Source: Epiperipatus broadwayi
Taxonomy: Eukaryota; Onychophora; Udeonychophora; Euonychophora; Peripatidae
Length of the DNA: 64,000 nt
Reading direction: 5' to 3'
Assembly: GCA_028023455.1 (NCBI GenBank)
Contig: JAQFVV010000012.1
Span: forward strand, 4,494,023-4,558,022
The position numbers were made by a program, and so were the translations under genes. Below, in pieces: positions 1-12,800 of this stretch (the first letter of the stretch is position 1; each line of letters opens with the position of its first letter). The notes under the pieces were generated by a model. The model saw only the letters and a program-made list of their open reading frames with translations. It had not been told where the DNA came from and made no database searches.

Positions 1-195
1 CCACAAGCCAGAAACTAGTCTGGGGATATTGGATGAGTAGGCACTAGATAGGGATTTTATGCACAAGTCTTCAAGAATCCATTGATTACTCTGGCTTGCA
101 CTGAGTGGCAATTGATATAGAGAGTTTTATCTGTTTTAATAACAGTTAAGAGCAAGCATAAGAAGTAGTGATCGTGTGATGTTTATTGGTTTAAA
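1..195 (+). mobile_element. Family A hammerhead repeat, copy cut by the window edge
   Basis: The sequence from base 1 matches the family A unit seen at 27.3-27.9 kb. It begins inside ribozyme stem II, runs through GAAA, the ACTAGT stem III and the 3' strand of stem I (1-34), then the conserved downstream part. It ends with the tail block related to GATCATGTGATGTTT...GGTTT at about 172-192. The CUGANGA half of the ribozyme lies outside the window. The part at 65-140 is more diverged than in the other copies. Non-coding and non-autonomous as far as visible. Confidence 0.7.
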
Positions 196-227
196 AAAAG
201 ATTTCCAATATATAGGTATTTATACAA

Positions 228-540
228 TAAACAGAGCAAAACTCTCCATACATTATTGCCACCTGTGCTAAACAGAGTAATCAATGGATGCCAGAAGGCT
301 TGTGCATAAAATCCCTATCTAATGCCTACTCATCCAATATCCCCAGACTAGTTTCTGGCTTGTGGCCTTCGTCAGTGAGGAGCTTTGGATCTGAGAGCAC
401 TGCATTAGATAGGGATTTTATGCACAAGCCTTCTGGCATCCATTGATTACTCTGTTTAGCACAGATGGCAATAATGTATGGAGAGTTTTGCTCTGTTTAT
501 CAACAATTAATGTGCTAGTATAGGAAATGTGATCATGTGA
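228..540. mobile_element. Family A hammerhead element, inverted (foldback) copy with target duplication
   Basis: The left arm (about 231-324) and right arm (about 403-502) are near-perfect inverted repeats around a 78-bp centre that holds a minus-strand hammerhead ribozyme. The left edge is the family terminus TAAACAGAGCAAAAC. The right side runs through GTTTTGCTCTGTTTA into the tail block and stops after GATCATGTGA. The 15-mer TATTTATACAATAAA is found at 217-231 and again at 541-555. It overlaps the terminus by four bases, so the true target duplication is 11-15 bp. That length is typical of target-primed retrotransposition rather than of cut-and-paste elements. No ORF. Confidence 0.8.
332..391 (-). 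ncRNA. Type I hammerhead ribozyme (family A)
   Basis: On the minus strand, stem I 5' strand ATCCAA...CTCCTCA (391 to 376) precedes CTGACGA (375-369). Stem II is AGGC/GCCA with loop CACAA; its first pair is an A.A mismatch. GAAA follows at 355-352, then a minimal palindromic stem III ACT/AGT, cleavage base C (346), and the stem I 3' strand TGGGGATATTGGAT (345-332). The strand order and the very short stem III match type I hammerheads of retrozymes and Penelope-like elements. Activity is inferred; the stem II mismatch may weaken it. Confidence 0.82.
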
Positions 541-555
541 TATTTATACAATAAA

Positions 556-1600
556 TATTTCACAAGTACTTGTTTTTTATAATTTTTTAGCAGATGAATA
601 AATGGTGTATTAGCATTTCTCATGTAGTTTGACCAATTTTAAATTCAAGAAAATTATTTGAATTCCATTTATTCTTAAACTATAATTGATTATGATGGTT
701 TGTTATTCATTTTGACAATCTTGAAATGCACTTCCCAAAAATAGTGCAAATGATTTGTAAAAATCTACCTTCTCATGTTTGAAGAACAATGAACCAATAT
801 GGCTAGATTTAAATATTGGACCATAGAAAGAGAAAATTTTCTCTGATGCATGAAACATATTGGCAGGTGATAAAATCTTTTAAGAAATTATAACATCCAT
901 TGTAAGAAAAATATTTTAAAAATACAAATAACATTTTACAAACATATTTAAATAATGTACCACATATTTTACTAGAATTAAATATACAAATTTTAATATC
1001 AAATAAATATTTAAATTACAAATATTAAAATAAATCATTTTTCTTTATTCATTGTTTTCACAATAATTGATATTTTATTTTAAAAATAAAATAATTTTAT
1101 ATTATATCTTTTTTTAAAATAATGCCTCTTTGAACTTTAATATAGATCAGGAAAAAAAACAAAATAAACATCAATGCACACTCATTCAAATATTATATTT
1201 AAAGTTTATGTCACTATTGTAAATTGTTTTATTATTATATATAAACTAATATAATTATTGTCTTATTAATCTTATTTTAACTATCTTATTTACATGTTTA
1301 CAATATTATATATTTTATCAGTGTATTACTCCTTTTAATAATTAAGTTTGTACATATGAATATATTTAAAATTCAATAGGAAACTGAGATTTTTAAATTT
1401 GATGTAAAATTTTTAAAGCCATAAGTATACAGGACATCTTGGAATTAGAAAAATATACTTTCTAAGGAACATCATACTATAGCTGACTAGTATGATCCAA
1501 AGCCATTTTACTTTTTACAAATAATTCTAATAGACTTCTCTGGTGTGTGAAGATTTTAAATGACTGCCCATAAACATATTGGTGTCATTTTTTTACTGTG
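556..1600. other. AT-rich stretch without recognised feature
   Basis: Very AT-rich sequence with scattered A and T runs. I see no coding similarity here. The 1,450-1,600 end may be an extension of the decayed LTR retrotransposon that follows, but I could not read protein in it. Confidence 0.4.
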
Positions 1601-3310
1601 AACATTATCGCAAGAACCCTTTAATCTAATTGGCTATAGTTTTTCTTGGTTGTTGAGAGTGTTCTGAATGTGTATGCAATAGAATATTTGTCTCCATACA
1701 AACTGTGAGAAATTACAGCACCTATTCCAAAATCCAAAATGCCCCTTGTATCACAATTCCTGCTTTTTGCAATAATGTACTAATACTTAATCAGATTTTA
1801 GAAAATCTTTTACTTTTCTAAAAGCCTCATCTTATTATATTTCCCACTTCCATTTCAGTTTTTTTTTAATAATTCGTAAGAAGGGGGTTGCTATATGAGG
1901 GTTTTCTTTCAGGAATCTTTAAAAAAAAATTGAATAAGGCTAAGAAAAGCTTATAATTCATTAACATGTATTGGCTTCAGGGCATTCTTAACTGCAGTGA
2001 CCTTTTCTAGATTAAAATATTTGCTATTGTTTGTTGTAATATATCTCAAAATTTATTTTATTTTGTTTATTATATACATTTAGATGCATTAAGCTTAACT
2101 ATTTATTTAACTTGTCACACACAATGTTTAAGTATACTTTTTAATTCAATTTGCGGTTTCAGAAACTACCAGGATATTATCCAAATATATTATAGTTCCT
2201 TCTATTTCTCTCAATAGACTTTTCACTTTAGCTTGTAAAATATTTTGAACTATTGTAATTCTGTATAAGTAACTCATTCATCATGAATAGACTCATAAGT
2301 GTATTTATTGCAAGTAACTCAGCTACACAAGCAGTAACCGGGATTTGGTAAAATGCTGACTGCAAATCCAACTCGGTGAAACAATAAACTTTCTGTGTAG
2401 AGAAGATAATACTTCTCTTATATTTGGTACAAGTCAAGATCCTTTATTGATTGTTTTTATTTATTGTTACTCAATAGTTGCTGCATGTTCTTACATTATC
2501 ATGCAGTTTTAAAACAATGATTATGAATTTTGCCCAAGTGGATTGCTTTACTTTAAATTTAAGAACATGCAGAACCTTCCTACATTTACACACAACTCAT
2601 TGTCTATTATCCAATAGTTCAATTTCTACTTGTTTTATCTTTAACTCTGCTGCACTGAATTTAAAGAGCTGAGAGAATTTATTTATTTCTAGCTTTTTAT
2701 TGTGCATTTTTAATGATTCTCTGAGGTTGGAGCCAATTATATCCAAAATAGAGCTAAAATTCTTAATTACTGCACATAATAGTAAAGTTTTTATCCATCA
2801 TTTACTTTTATCATTACAATCGCTATTCTTTTTATATTAATAGGATTCCTATTTACATCTGTAGTAACTAAATTTGTCTTTTTAATTTGAATAATGTTAT
2901 TCCATTTCCTATTAATGCCTAGCCAAGCTTTTATAATGTTGAATGATATGCCTGTCCCAATATTAATTTTCATTTGGATAATTTGATTGCAAATTTTGGC
3001 ATTTATTGTATTACAAGTCTTCTCATTTCCATTATTTATTAACACTCCCTAAACTCTTGAGTACTTTATCCTTCAATTTACTATTGTCAGATAAATCTAA
3101 CTTGATTACTTTTTGTTTGTTTTTACAAACTTTTGATAAATAACCTGACATTCCATAATTATTGCTCTTTTCTTTTCTAAATGTACACATTTTCTTTATG
3201 TATCTTTTTTCATAACAATAGCAATGACAGACATCCTGCTTAGTATTATTCTTAGACATTTGTGCATTCACTTTGTTTATATATGTGGTTGGCTTAATTT
3301 CATCTAACAT
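1600..3310 (-). pseudogene. Decayed Gypsy-type LTR retrotransposon gag-pol fragment
   Basis: Read on the minus strand from 3,310 downwards, pieces of a Gypsy-type polyprotein appear in the correct order. First are two CCHC-like zinc knuckles ending in GYLSKVC (about 3,240-3,120). Then a protease-like IGTG block stands where DTGA/S is expected (about 2,970-2,930), so the catalytic Asp is lost. Next is reverse transcriptase ELDLQSAFYQIP (about 2,385-2,350), followed in another frame by YLDNILV where YLDD is expected (about 2,200-2,170). Last is an RNase H-like GIGAVISH block (about 1,730-1,600). Frameshifts and stops separate the pieces, so it is not functional. No LTRs were identified. The Gypsy assignment is from motif order and RT wording, read by eye. 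Confidence 0.75.
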
Positions 3311-3782
3311 ATTTTTAAGATTTTTTTTGCATATTCTAAAACAATTTCATATGCTATTCCTTTTTCAATGGTGGCTGTATAAGTTAGTATGGACTTACTT
3401 AGAAATACTTGTCTAAGTTTTCCAGTTTGCATGCTCCATAACAATTGGTCTAATAGAATCTCTTCTATGTGGTTTTTAAGCTCATATTCCTTTGTTAACT
3501 ATTGTTGTATATAGTATTTATTCTCATACATTGACATTTGATGCCTGCATTCTATTTTGGAAGTAAAGTCATACTGTATATTTCAAAGGTGTTGATTTGA
3601 AATATAGATTTAAGTTTCGTAGCAACGCTTTATATAAAATATCTTCAGGCATTTTCAATCAAACAGATGATTAGCTATTTTGAGGGCATTCTTTTTTAAC
3701 ATCCATATAAAAGTAGCATTTTTTAGTTTATTATTCATTATATTGTAATACGAGCTTAATTTTAAACTTTGAGTTTTTGGTT

Positions 3783-3875
3783 AATATTCTGTAATTCAAT
3801 ACTAGTGCTATAAACGCATAAACACAAAGCTAATATTTATGCATTTATAGAACTAGTATTGAATTACAGAATATT
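3783..3875. repeat. 40-bp perfect-type inverted repeat (hairpin)
   Basis: Arms 3,783-3,822 and 3,836-3,875 are reverse complements with about two mismatches and a 13-bp loop. The arms begin AATATTCTGTAATTCAATAC. No ORF or terminal duplication is evident. This could be a very small foldback MITE or a replication-generated palindrome. Confidence 0.85.
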
Positions 3876-4467
3876 CATTATATTGTTGTCATATATCTTT
3901 TGTTATGACTAATAAGTATTTGCCTTTGCACTGGGTTATTTATGTCAAATGACATTATTATATGGTTCTGCATTTTCATGTCATGTCTATATTGTCAATT
4001 GCTGCTTTACACAAATTCTTGAGATTGTACCAGCTGATGCTTACTGGTTTCAAACTATAGACCACTACATCTGATATGTATAGGGGTCATATTTGTTCTA
4101 AGCCAGCTGTACACTCTATAAATTATTTAGAAAGAACACACCAATAAAGTTTTAAACTTGATGGGTTTATTATTCTGAATATAATATTTAGTAAATTATT
4201 AATATTTCAACTAGTAGTTTGCTGGTTGAATTCCACAAATTAAATCAAGCTTAATCATGCACACAAAGTTCTTTATACTATTGAACTATAACACTGCATT
4301 ATTCTTATTACAGTACTTTATTTTACACTGTTAATTATCCTCCATTAACTTTTTACAACAATGTTTTCTTCAATATATTTCACTGTTCATTGAGTGTCAG
4401 TTTACAAGCACTGTACTGCTTACACTAATATTACACATATACTATTTTCTGGCTATTCTCTCTATTG
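3876..4467. other. No recognised feature
   Basis: AT-rich sequence. Nothing coding or repetitive was recognised between the hairpin and the hAT target duplication. Confidence 0.4.
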
Positions 4468-4475
4468 CTCTAAAT

Positions 4476-6059
4476 CAGTGGTACGCGAGTTGCTGGTTGG
4501 TGGTACATGAAAAATAATCAATAATGGTGGACATAAAAAAAATTAAATCATAAAAATATCATAGAAATGTTTTTTTCCTATAATTCATAAAAAATTATTT
4601 TAATTAATAATATTTGTAAAATATTAAAGATTTTAAGACTTCTCATTCGATATGTACAGTTGATAACGATCTTTAATGTTAATGATAAAATTGAAAGTAT
4701 GATTAAGAAATTAGATTTTTGGAAACTGTGTATCGAAAACAATCAACAGGAAGTATTCGAAACTCTACTTATTTTTTTATTTGAAAATAAGATTAGTCTG
4801 TCTCAAGATATACAAGAAAATATAATAGCACATTTAACTGGATTAAAATTGCCTTTCATGGAATATTTTCCAAAACCCAAAAACACAAATGATAATTGGA
4901 TTTCAACCCACTTCTATGCAGAAAATTTAGAAAAAGCTACATCATTATCAATAAAGAATTAAAAAAAATTAATAGAATTATCATGTGACAGAACTTTACA
5001 AGTAGAATTCAAATGACACAATCTAATTAATTTTTGGTTAAACATTAAAGAATATGAACAACTTTCTGAGAAAGCTCTTAAATTATTATTACCGTTTACT
5101 AATATGGAATTAGTAGGAAGAGCTTTTTATTCATATATTTTTTAAAAAAATAAGTATCGAAACAGATTGAATGCAGCTGTAGACTTAAGGGTATACCTCG
5201 CATCTTTTGAACCAAATTTTAAAAAATTATGTTGTTCGAAACAAGCACAAGAATCTCATTAAATTTATTTTATAAAAATATTTGATTATGGTAAGAAAAT
5301 ATATTAATTGTTTTTTTTATAATTTTGTGTTTTTATTAAAACCATTTATTAGTAAACAAAATATGACAAAATAGTAGATAAATAATGAGTCGGATCAAGG
5401 TAAATCAATCTAAATTATTTAATTTGAAAGAATGTATCAGAAAAGAATCATTCACAGAAATTAGACTATCATTAATTCTTGATCATCTATTGTGGATTAC
5501 TAGATATAAGCTAGTATTTAATCATCAAAATTTTAATCCTATTAACTTCATGCAGAACAATATAAAGAAAACAAGAACAAGAGATAGCCTGATAATCCCT
5601 GGGGTTATTTTTACCATGACTTGGGACATGCTGGATTTATCCTCTCCATGGCCCAACCAATAGCAAGATGCTCCGGAAAAGAGAAAACAGACTCAAATTT
5701 GGGAAAACCAAATGAAGAAATGAAAAAACACTTTGAACAAAATATGTACCAAATAACCTTTAATGTAATAATGTAATCTTTAATAAATTATTTTGAAAAA
5801 AATATGAAACTTTGAACAAACACATACATTTAAATATGTTACATTGAGTTTATAATCCTGTGTGATGTTTAGGCTTGTTTCAATGGAATTTGTCTCATTA
5901 TGTGATGTGAATACATACATGGTCACCCTATAATAATGAAATACAATCCACACTCGCAATAACAAATTTTATGAAATACAATCATTTTTACGAAGTGGTA
6001 CAATTTAGCGTGATGTACTACCAAGTGGTACGTGAGCCAAAAAAGGTTGGGAAATGCTG
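4476..6059 (+). mobile_element. hAT-family DNA transposon remnant (hAT1) with 8-bp target duplication
   Basis: The element starts CAGTGGTACGCGAG and ends with the complement of CAGCATTTCCCAACC, a typical hAT end (CAG...CTG). It is flanked by identical 8-bp repeats CTCTAAAT at 4,468-4,475 and 6,060-6,067; 8 bp is the diagnostic duplication length of hAT elements. It carries the C-terminal part of a transposase (4,660-5,262) but lacks room for the N-terminal BED finger and most of the catalytic domain, so it is an internally deleted copy. A 92-codon open frame at 5,385-5,663 has no recognised similarity and may be chance. GTGGTACGCGAG near the left end and GTGGTACGTGAG near the right end are direct, not inverted, sub-terminal repeats. 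Confidence 0.85.
4660..5262 (+). pseudogene. C-terminal fragment of ZBED/SCAN-type hAT transposase
   Basis: The first 100 codons (to 4,962) include a KIESMIKKLDFWK block, then a helix-rich stretch and an MEYFPKP block. These are the segments of ZBED5/FAM200-like hAT proteins that precede the C-terminal dimerisation domain. After a stop the same protein continues: a FW-like LINFWLNIKEY block, then LSEKALKLLLPFTN, then KYRNRLNAAVDLR, and a C-terminus KQAQESH. These are the hallmarks of the hAT dimerisation domain. At least two internal stops (near 4,960 and 5,145) break it. The usual protein is about 600 residues, so this is roughly the last third. No BED zinc finger is present. Confidence 0.85.
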
Positions 6060-6067
6060 CTCTAAAT

Positions 6068-8067
6068 CATAGGTTTCCAAACTTTTTTAATACATAAATT
6101 TTGTAAATCCCCTCTCCTTAAGTATAACAGTTTTCCATGTTCAATCTGTTTGATATTTTTGATGTAAATAGTAACTAATGATACCTTACCAGATGATGCC
6201 TACCCCATAATTCATATTATACACACAAGATATAACATAATGTCAATGTCATACATTAGAATAAGGCATCATCATAAATTCAATATCAATAACAAGAAGA
6301 AAAAAAACAAAATTTAAGGTTATTAAATTTAAGTTTAAATAAGTGAAATCAAACCAAAATAGATTTCTTTTCCTTGATTTCTCCCTATCCAAAACTCTAA
6401 TATCCTACTAATTGGTTCCATGAAGTTGTAGGTGATACATCTTTGAAAGGCTGAATCTAAACCTCACCTTTATGTGCCACTTAAAAAAAAAAAAAACTTT
6501 CAAAAAGAAAATACCAAGGCCAACAAAACAAAAAAACCCCAAATCAACATGTCAATAAATTTTCAATAATCACATACAGAGATTACAAAAATAATTTCAC
6601 ACAAAGTACGTTTCTCTTTTCTCAAATAGATCAGTGTGTTAAAAGCAACCGACAATAACAACAAATATATATATATATATATTTATTGTGCTTGTTGATA
6701 GGGACAATATATATGTCACACAAGCATTCCAGAAATTAATTTGGTGGAACAGTTTTAAAGTAAGAAAATCAAGTAATAATTTATAGAGAAACAAAAAAAA
6801 ATACAAATAATAAAAAAAATATAATAAAATTTATAGCAACAAGACATGATAATAAATAAATAAAAAAATTATATCATCTGGCTTCCTTCTGGTTTATTTC
6901 CATTAACCATCTCTGGATTTAGTAACTTTTAAGCATGCTATAAACCATGATAACAATGCAGTGAGTGCTTCCCTTCTTTACAGCAAAATGTAGGCATTAA
7001 GACATTTATCATCATCAACTAGTATCTGTGGCTACATGACAGCAGCATAGGAGTCTGGCTGGTACACTAATATTGGGAGTTTATTTCATTAGCATTTTAA
7101 TGGTAAAATTTAGGCATTTTTTATATTTCTCAGCTTTCTCTAGAAATCTTTATAATAACAATAGCAGCCAACCAAGCCTCGATCACACAATTCTGGACAG
7201 ACTATAATTTGAAGCTAGGCTCAGCTCTGTCTCGCCTTCCAAGCAAGTAGTTGGTTGCAGACGGTTGTGGGTTCGCCTTCCGGCCGATGCTATGACATAT
7301 GAAAAAAAAAACCTTAATTCCCCGGCAAACAAAAGATAGCAAGGAAACAATAAACTCAGAAGAGACCCCCCCCCCATTACCTGCTGGAAACCTTTTATAG
7401 CACATCTATAGCAACACAAATGAATTCGCCTCTTTCACTATTACAGCCATTATCTCCAATTTCTTAGATAATTGATCATAACATAATTGATATAGCTTTT
7501 TATACCTTTTTATCTTTCACTTCTTTCTTTTTCCACTCAGTCTCCTAATTCCTCAAGGAGTTCCGTTTTACATATAATTTCTAATTTTAATACAATGGAA
7601 ATAGCTTTTTCCATCTTTACAAAACATTGAAAAAAAAAAACTAATCTAAGATATGACAAATTTTTAGATTCTCTCAGCTGATACTGGCCTTAAATTACTT
7701 TATTTTTTTAACAAAAAATATAATGCACAGGATAACCACTTCTCTTTATTAGTAAAATTTAATATAGCCATACAATAATAATCTGAATTCATTTTAACTT
7801 GTTAATTGAGAAAAAAAAAGCCTTCAAAAATGTGCAAAACATTTACAATTACTCTGAAAATCCCCCTTTTTAATATATTCTTGCACATAAACAGTTTATA
7901 AAATAATCATAAAATCGGCAAAATAATGTAAAATTTAGCAGTTTGAGAGTTAAAACTGACAATTAGTGCTTCAGGAGAAAAGGCTAGACCACGTGAACAC
8001 CCCCCAAATGCTTCTGAATCCACTATTGCCCTCCTAGAAATCTCCACCACCACTTTGGGAACCACTG
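6068..8067. mobile_element. Second hAT element (hAT2), non-autonomous, nested with hAT1
   Basis: The left end GGTTTCCAAACTTTTTT (from about 6,072) is inverted relative to the right end, whose complement is CAGTGGTTCCCAAAG (8,067 inwards). Both match the common hAT terminus. The flanks are CTCTAAAT (6,060-6,067) and CTCTAGAT (8,068-8,075), an 8-bp duplication with one difference. About 2.0 kb long, with no transposase recognised. Its interior contains a TA microsatellite (about 6,667-6,681), a tRNA-derived SINE (about 7,205-7,311), a run of nine C near 7,368, and otherwise AT-rich filler. hAT1 lies exactly between two copies of the same 8-mer, so one element landed at the edge of the other. 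Confidence 0.7.
7205..7311 (+). mobile_element. tRNA-derived SINE (inside hAT2)
   Basis: This is a tRNA-like head with a degenerate box A (around 7,219-7,235), an anticodon-arm-like CTTCCAAGCAAG and box B GGGTTCGCCTTCC (about 7,269-7,281). It is followed by GATGCTATGACA and an A-run. The same 3' block, GATGCT(A/T)TGACA plus A-rich tail, ends the elements at 18.6 and 25.7 kb, defining one family. It is too degenerate to be a working tRNA gene. Confidence 0.65.
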
Positions 8068-8075
8068 CTCTAGAT

Positions 8076-9840
8076 AGTCAATTTTTTAACATGCCCTAAA
8101 TTGCATAAATAATTTCATTATTATTTTTTTGAAAATTAGCACATCTGGATTAAATATACATGTGCATAATTTTACTTACTATGTATATTAATTATTTCTA
8201 AAGTAAAACTCTAATTTCTTTTATATTGATTAATTTTATATGCATGCATTCATGCAACTTTACTATTCTTTACACATAGTACATAGTTTTAGTCAAATAT
8301 AACACGAAATCCTAAGTTCAAATTCCTCTATTTACTATGGTAAACATTCAGTATACTGAATGAATAGGTTAATTATATAAGATTATATATGTATATCTGA
8401 TTTTTTAAATTTTTAATATATGCCATATGTGTGTATTCAGTTCCAAATATGTATATTAATTCCGGTGAATACCTAATTAATCGTTGGCATTAAACTTATG
8501 TTAAATTATTGCTCTCGTTATTGAGTCATTGTTTCCTATGTGCATCTTGGAAAAGATTTATATTTGTTTGTTCTCGTCTTTCCAGTCAGGGACACACCAT
8601 AGATAACAAGAAGTTGTTTGGAGCACAAAACAGAGAAACAAGTTGAATAAAGTTGAGTGAAAATATTCTGCTTTTCCTTGAAATTTAATGCTAGCGATTC
8701 AGACATTTGACCAAAAACTATGAACATAAAAATTAATTGAAAATTTTATATTAGTGAGATAAAGTTAATAAGAATTTTCTTAGAGCCTACTGTAGTTACA
8801 AATTTTCAAAATCATATTGTCATTATTTACCACTTGGAGAGAAAATTTCTGTTATTTTGTTACCGCCAAAGCCAGAAAAGTTAATATGTAAATAAAAATC
8901 TAAAAGTGTAAATAATTATAATTTTTAAGCTTCTACTATTTCAGTATATTTTATTGAATTCATTTCCTTTAATTATGCATTTTATTTCATGGAATTGGAT
9001 GGAAAGGATCGCTAGAATTTATTTTCATAAAGGCATCTCTTACTCACGTGGCTATCCTGTCTAGTGTACAAGTTCTATTACCGTCCACCCTCCCTCCCCA
9101 TATTATAATTTAAAATTATTATATATATAGTTCATTACACCAAAACTTATCTTTTCTATTTACATACTACCAATAATATAACTAAATTAAAAATAAAATA
9201 CTTCTATATTTAAATATTAACTATTATAATAACGATTAACCAATAATCAATTACATACACTCTTAATAACATTTATGTGTAAACAATTATTTAAAACCAA
9301 TTTATTTAGCAGATTATGGTAAATATTTTATGTTCTTTATATAAAATTCAATTTTAGCTGTATTAATATAATAAATATTTGAAAGTCATTTTAAATGTTA
9401 ATAAAAATTTTGACATATTAATGTATTTGGCTCTATTCGCTTGACCACTAATCAATCACCTTGCAATAAACAAAAAAAAATTATAAATTTCTTTTTACAT
9501 ATTAAACCTTGATTTATTACTTTTAAATCCTAGTATTGACTTATTCACATATTAAATGTTACGATTTTAAATATATATAATGTAGCATAATATAATTAGA
9601 TAACCCTTCAATATAAAGCATGCAAGGATTCTTATTCAACATAAACTAATAATTTTCTAAATATTTATAATCTATTATAATGACTTTGACAATGCTGATT
9701 TGCCTTAATGTAAGCAAAATAAATAATAGTTTATAATAAATACAGTTAACTCTACATTTCTTTATAAAGTTCTTTTAAAAGTCATGTTTATTTACGTCTT
9801 GTGAAACTAACAGTATGGGTGGAAGAATTAAGTTTTGGTG
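8076..9840. other. AT-rich stretch without recognised feature
   Basis: Mostly AT-rich. A slightly more balanced patch at 8,960-9,110 and a 63-codon open frame at 8,536-8,727 (-) show no recognisable protein. Nothing else supported. Confidence 0.4.
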
Positions 9841-9844
9841 CAAT

Positions 9845-12800
9845 ATATTTTTTTACATTTGTGATGACATTTATTAATAGATGTTGTCGTCAACCATTAT
9901 CAATCCATTGTAGGATGAAGGTCTCTCCAAGTTCAATCCATCTTCTCCGATCTCTAGCCTTTCTTCTCCAAATCACACCTGTAACCTTTCATATTTCATC
10001 CATTCATTCACATATCTTTTTCTGGGTCTTTTACAATCTTTTGGAATCCAGTTTAAGATTTCAATTGTACATCTATTATCATTTCTTCTAGCAATATGTC
10101 CATCCCAACTCCACTTCAGTCTTTTAATTTTTTCAATGAGGTCAATAACACCTGTTTGTTCTTATACCCATATATTTGTTTTCAATCTCTTCTTGTTACT
10201 CCTAACATGCATCTCTCCATACTCCTTTGAGTGGTCTGAAGTCTCTGTATTGCTCTTCTATTAAGTGTCCAAGTCTCAGATCCATAAGTAAGAACTGGTA
10301 AAACACATTTATTAAAAACCTTCCTTTTCAAACACATAGGCATATTTCCTTTTAGTATTAAGTTATTTCTACCAAAAGCACTCCAACCAAGTTTAATTCT
10401 ATGATTAATTTCATCCATTATGTTTCCATCTGTATTAATAATCTGACCAAGGTATTTGTAACTGTTAACTTCTTCTAACTCATCATAATCAATCTTTATT
10501 TTCATCTTTTGAGAAAATCCATTAAACATTACTTTAGTCTTTTTAATATTTACCTTTAGTCCTACTTTCTTACTTTCATCTGATAACTCCTGCAACATTT
10601 CCTGAAGCTCTAAAGCATTATTTGCAAAAACAACTACATCATCTGCAAAATCCAAATGACTTAAATAATCTCCATTTACTTTTACTCCTTTAGCTTCCCA
10701 TTTTAATCCACAAAATACTTCTTGCAGCACTGCTGTAAAAAGTTTTGGAGATATGGAGTCACCTTGTCTTACACCCTTCTCAATGTTAATCTTCCTAGTA
10801 TCATTATGTAATCTAATTGTTGCTGTTGCATTTTTATAAATATTCTTCAGAATATGACAATATCCTGGGTCTATACCTTGATGATCCAATGCTTTAATCA
10901 CTGAAGAAATGTTTATAGAATCAAATGCCTTTTCATAATCTACAAATCCAAAGCATAATGGCAACTCATATTCATTTGTCCTTTCTATAACTTCTCTCAA
11001 TACTTGGATATGATCTACTGTACTAAAACCACTTTTAAATCCAGCTTGTTCTCTTGGTTGGTGGAAATCCAATGTTCTCTGTAGACGAGTTGTAATTATC
11101 TTGGTAAAAATTTTGTATAAAACTGATAAAAGGCTGATAGGTCTGTAATTTCTAATATTTTTTTTATCACCTTTTTTAAATATTAATATTAATACTGCAT
11201 TCTTCCAATCATTTGGTACATCTTTATCATTTAGACATTTGGTATATAACTTTGCCAAAATTCTTTCTATTTCTTCACCTGCTTCTTTTAATATATCGAT
11301 TATAATTCCATCATTACCTGGAGCTTTTCCTTTCTTCATAGATTTAATTGCATGTCTCACTTCTTCATTTAAAATTCTGGGCAATTCAGAAGATATAATA
11401 GATGTAGGAGGTACTTGTTCTTTATTACTATATAATTCTTGATAGAACTCTTCTACCCATTTCATGATGTCATCTCTCTTTTTAGTAATAGTTTTTTTTC
11501 TTATTGCAGATATAAGTTTCCTAGCAATACCAAAATGTTGTTTTACACTCTTGAGACTTTTATTCTCTTCTACAGCCTTCCTTGCTAGTTCACAATTATA
11601 TTTTCTTATATCATTATCAACTCTTTTTTGTACCATTTTACAAAATTCGAGATATTCAATCCTTTTTAATGCATCATTTTTATATATCTTCATATTCCTT
11701 CTTTTCTTCATAAATTCTCTAGTCTCAGTAGAAATTTTATTGGTCAATTGCTGACTTTCTTCTACCAGCTATCTTTGTTGCAGTTTTTAAAAGTGTATCA
11801 GTTATTTTCTTATTAATTTCATTCAAATCTGAATCATATTCAAAATCTACTAATACTTGAAACCGATTTGCAAGTTCTAATTTAAATTCATTAGAATGTT
11901 TCTGAAGATTAGGAATATCAACTGTAAATATTGTTTTTCTTAATAATTTTTGTCTCTCTAGTTTTGCATTAACATGTATCTTACATCTTACTAATCGATG
12001 ATCACTTCCTGTGTTGAATTTATTAAGAACATTACAATCTTGAAATATGTATTTTCTGTTAGTCAAAATATAATCCAATTCTGCTGTACCTTCATTTGGA
12101 TGCTTCCATGTCCATTTCCTTTTAACATTTTTCTCAAAAAAAGAATTCATAATATAAAGTTTTTCTTTTCTGCAAACTCCACAAGTCTATGTCCTCTCTC
12201 ATTTCTATTACCATAACCAAAATTACCTACAGCACTTTCATCTTTCATTTGTTTACCAATTCTAGCATTAAAGTCTCCCATAACAATTTTAAAATGTTGT
12301 TTAGTCTGATCAAAAGCCTTTTGTACATCCATATAAAAATCTTCTACTACTTCATCACTATGAGAACTTGTTGGGCATAAACCTGAATTATCTGCATTTG
12401 GTATCTGCTATTAAGTTGAATAACTAATCTTGCCACTCTGTCTGATACACCATCAATCTCCACAATGTTGTTCTTCCACTTTTTATTTATAATGAATCCT
12501 ACTCCACTTGTACTTCCAATATTTGTGCCTTTGTAATAGAGTACATGCCCACTTTTTAAATCAATTGTCTCTTCACCTTTTCTTCTAACTTCACAAAGTC
12601 CAATAATGTCCCATTTAATATAAGACAGTTCTTCTTCCAATTCTTGCAATTTTCCTTCACTTGAAAGTGATCTGCAGTTGTAAGTACCTAAATAAAAAGT
12701 CATCATCAAATGGCAGCCTGGGTTCACAATCAGGATATTCTTAGCACCCTCTGCCTTTGGCCACCAACTGCTGCCTTGGCTGGTGACTTTACAGCCATCT

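Noticed and set aside
5385-5663. 92-codon open frame inside hAT1
   Set aside because: It does not continue the transposase and shows no known motif; probably chance.
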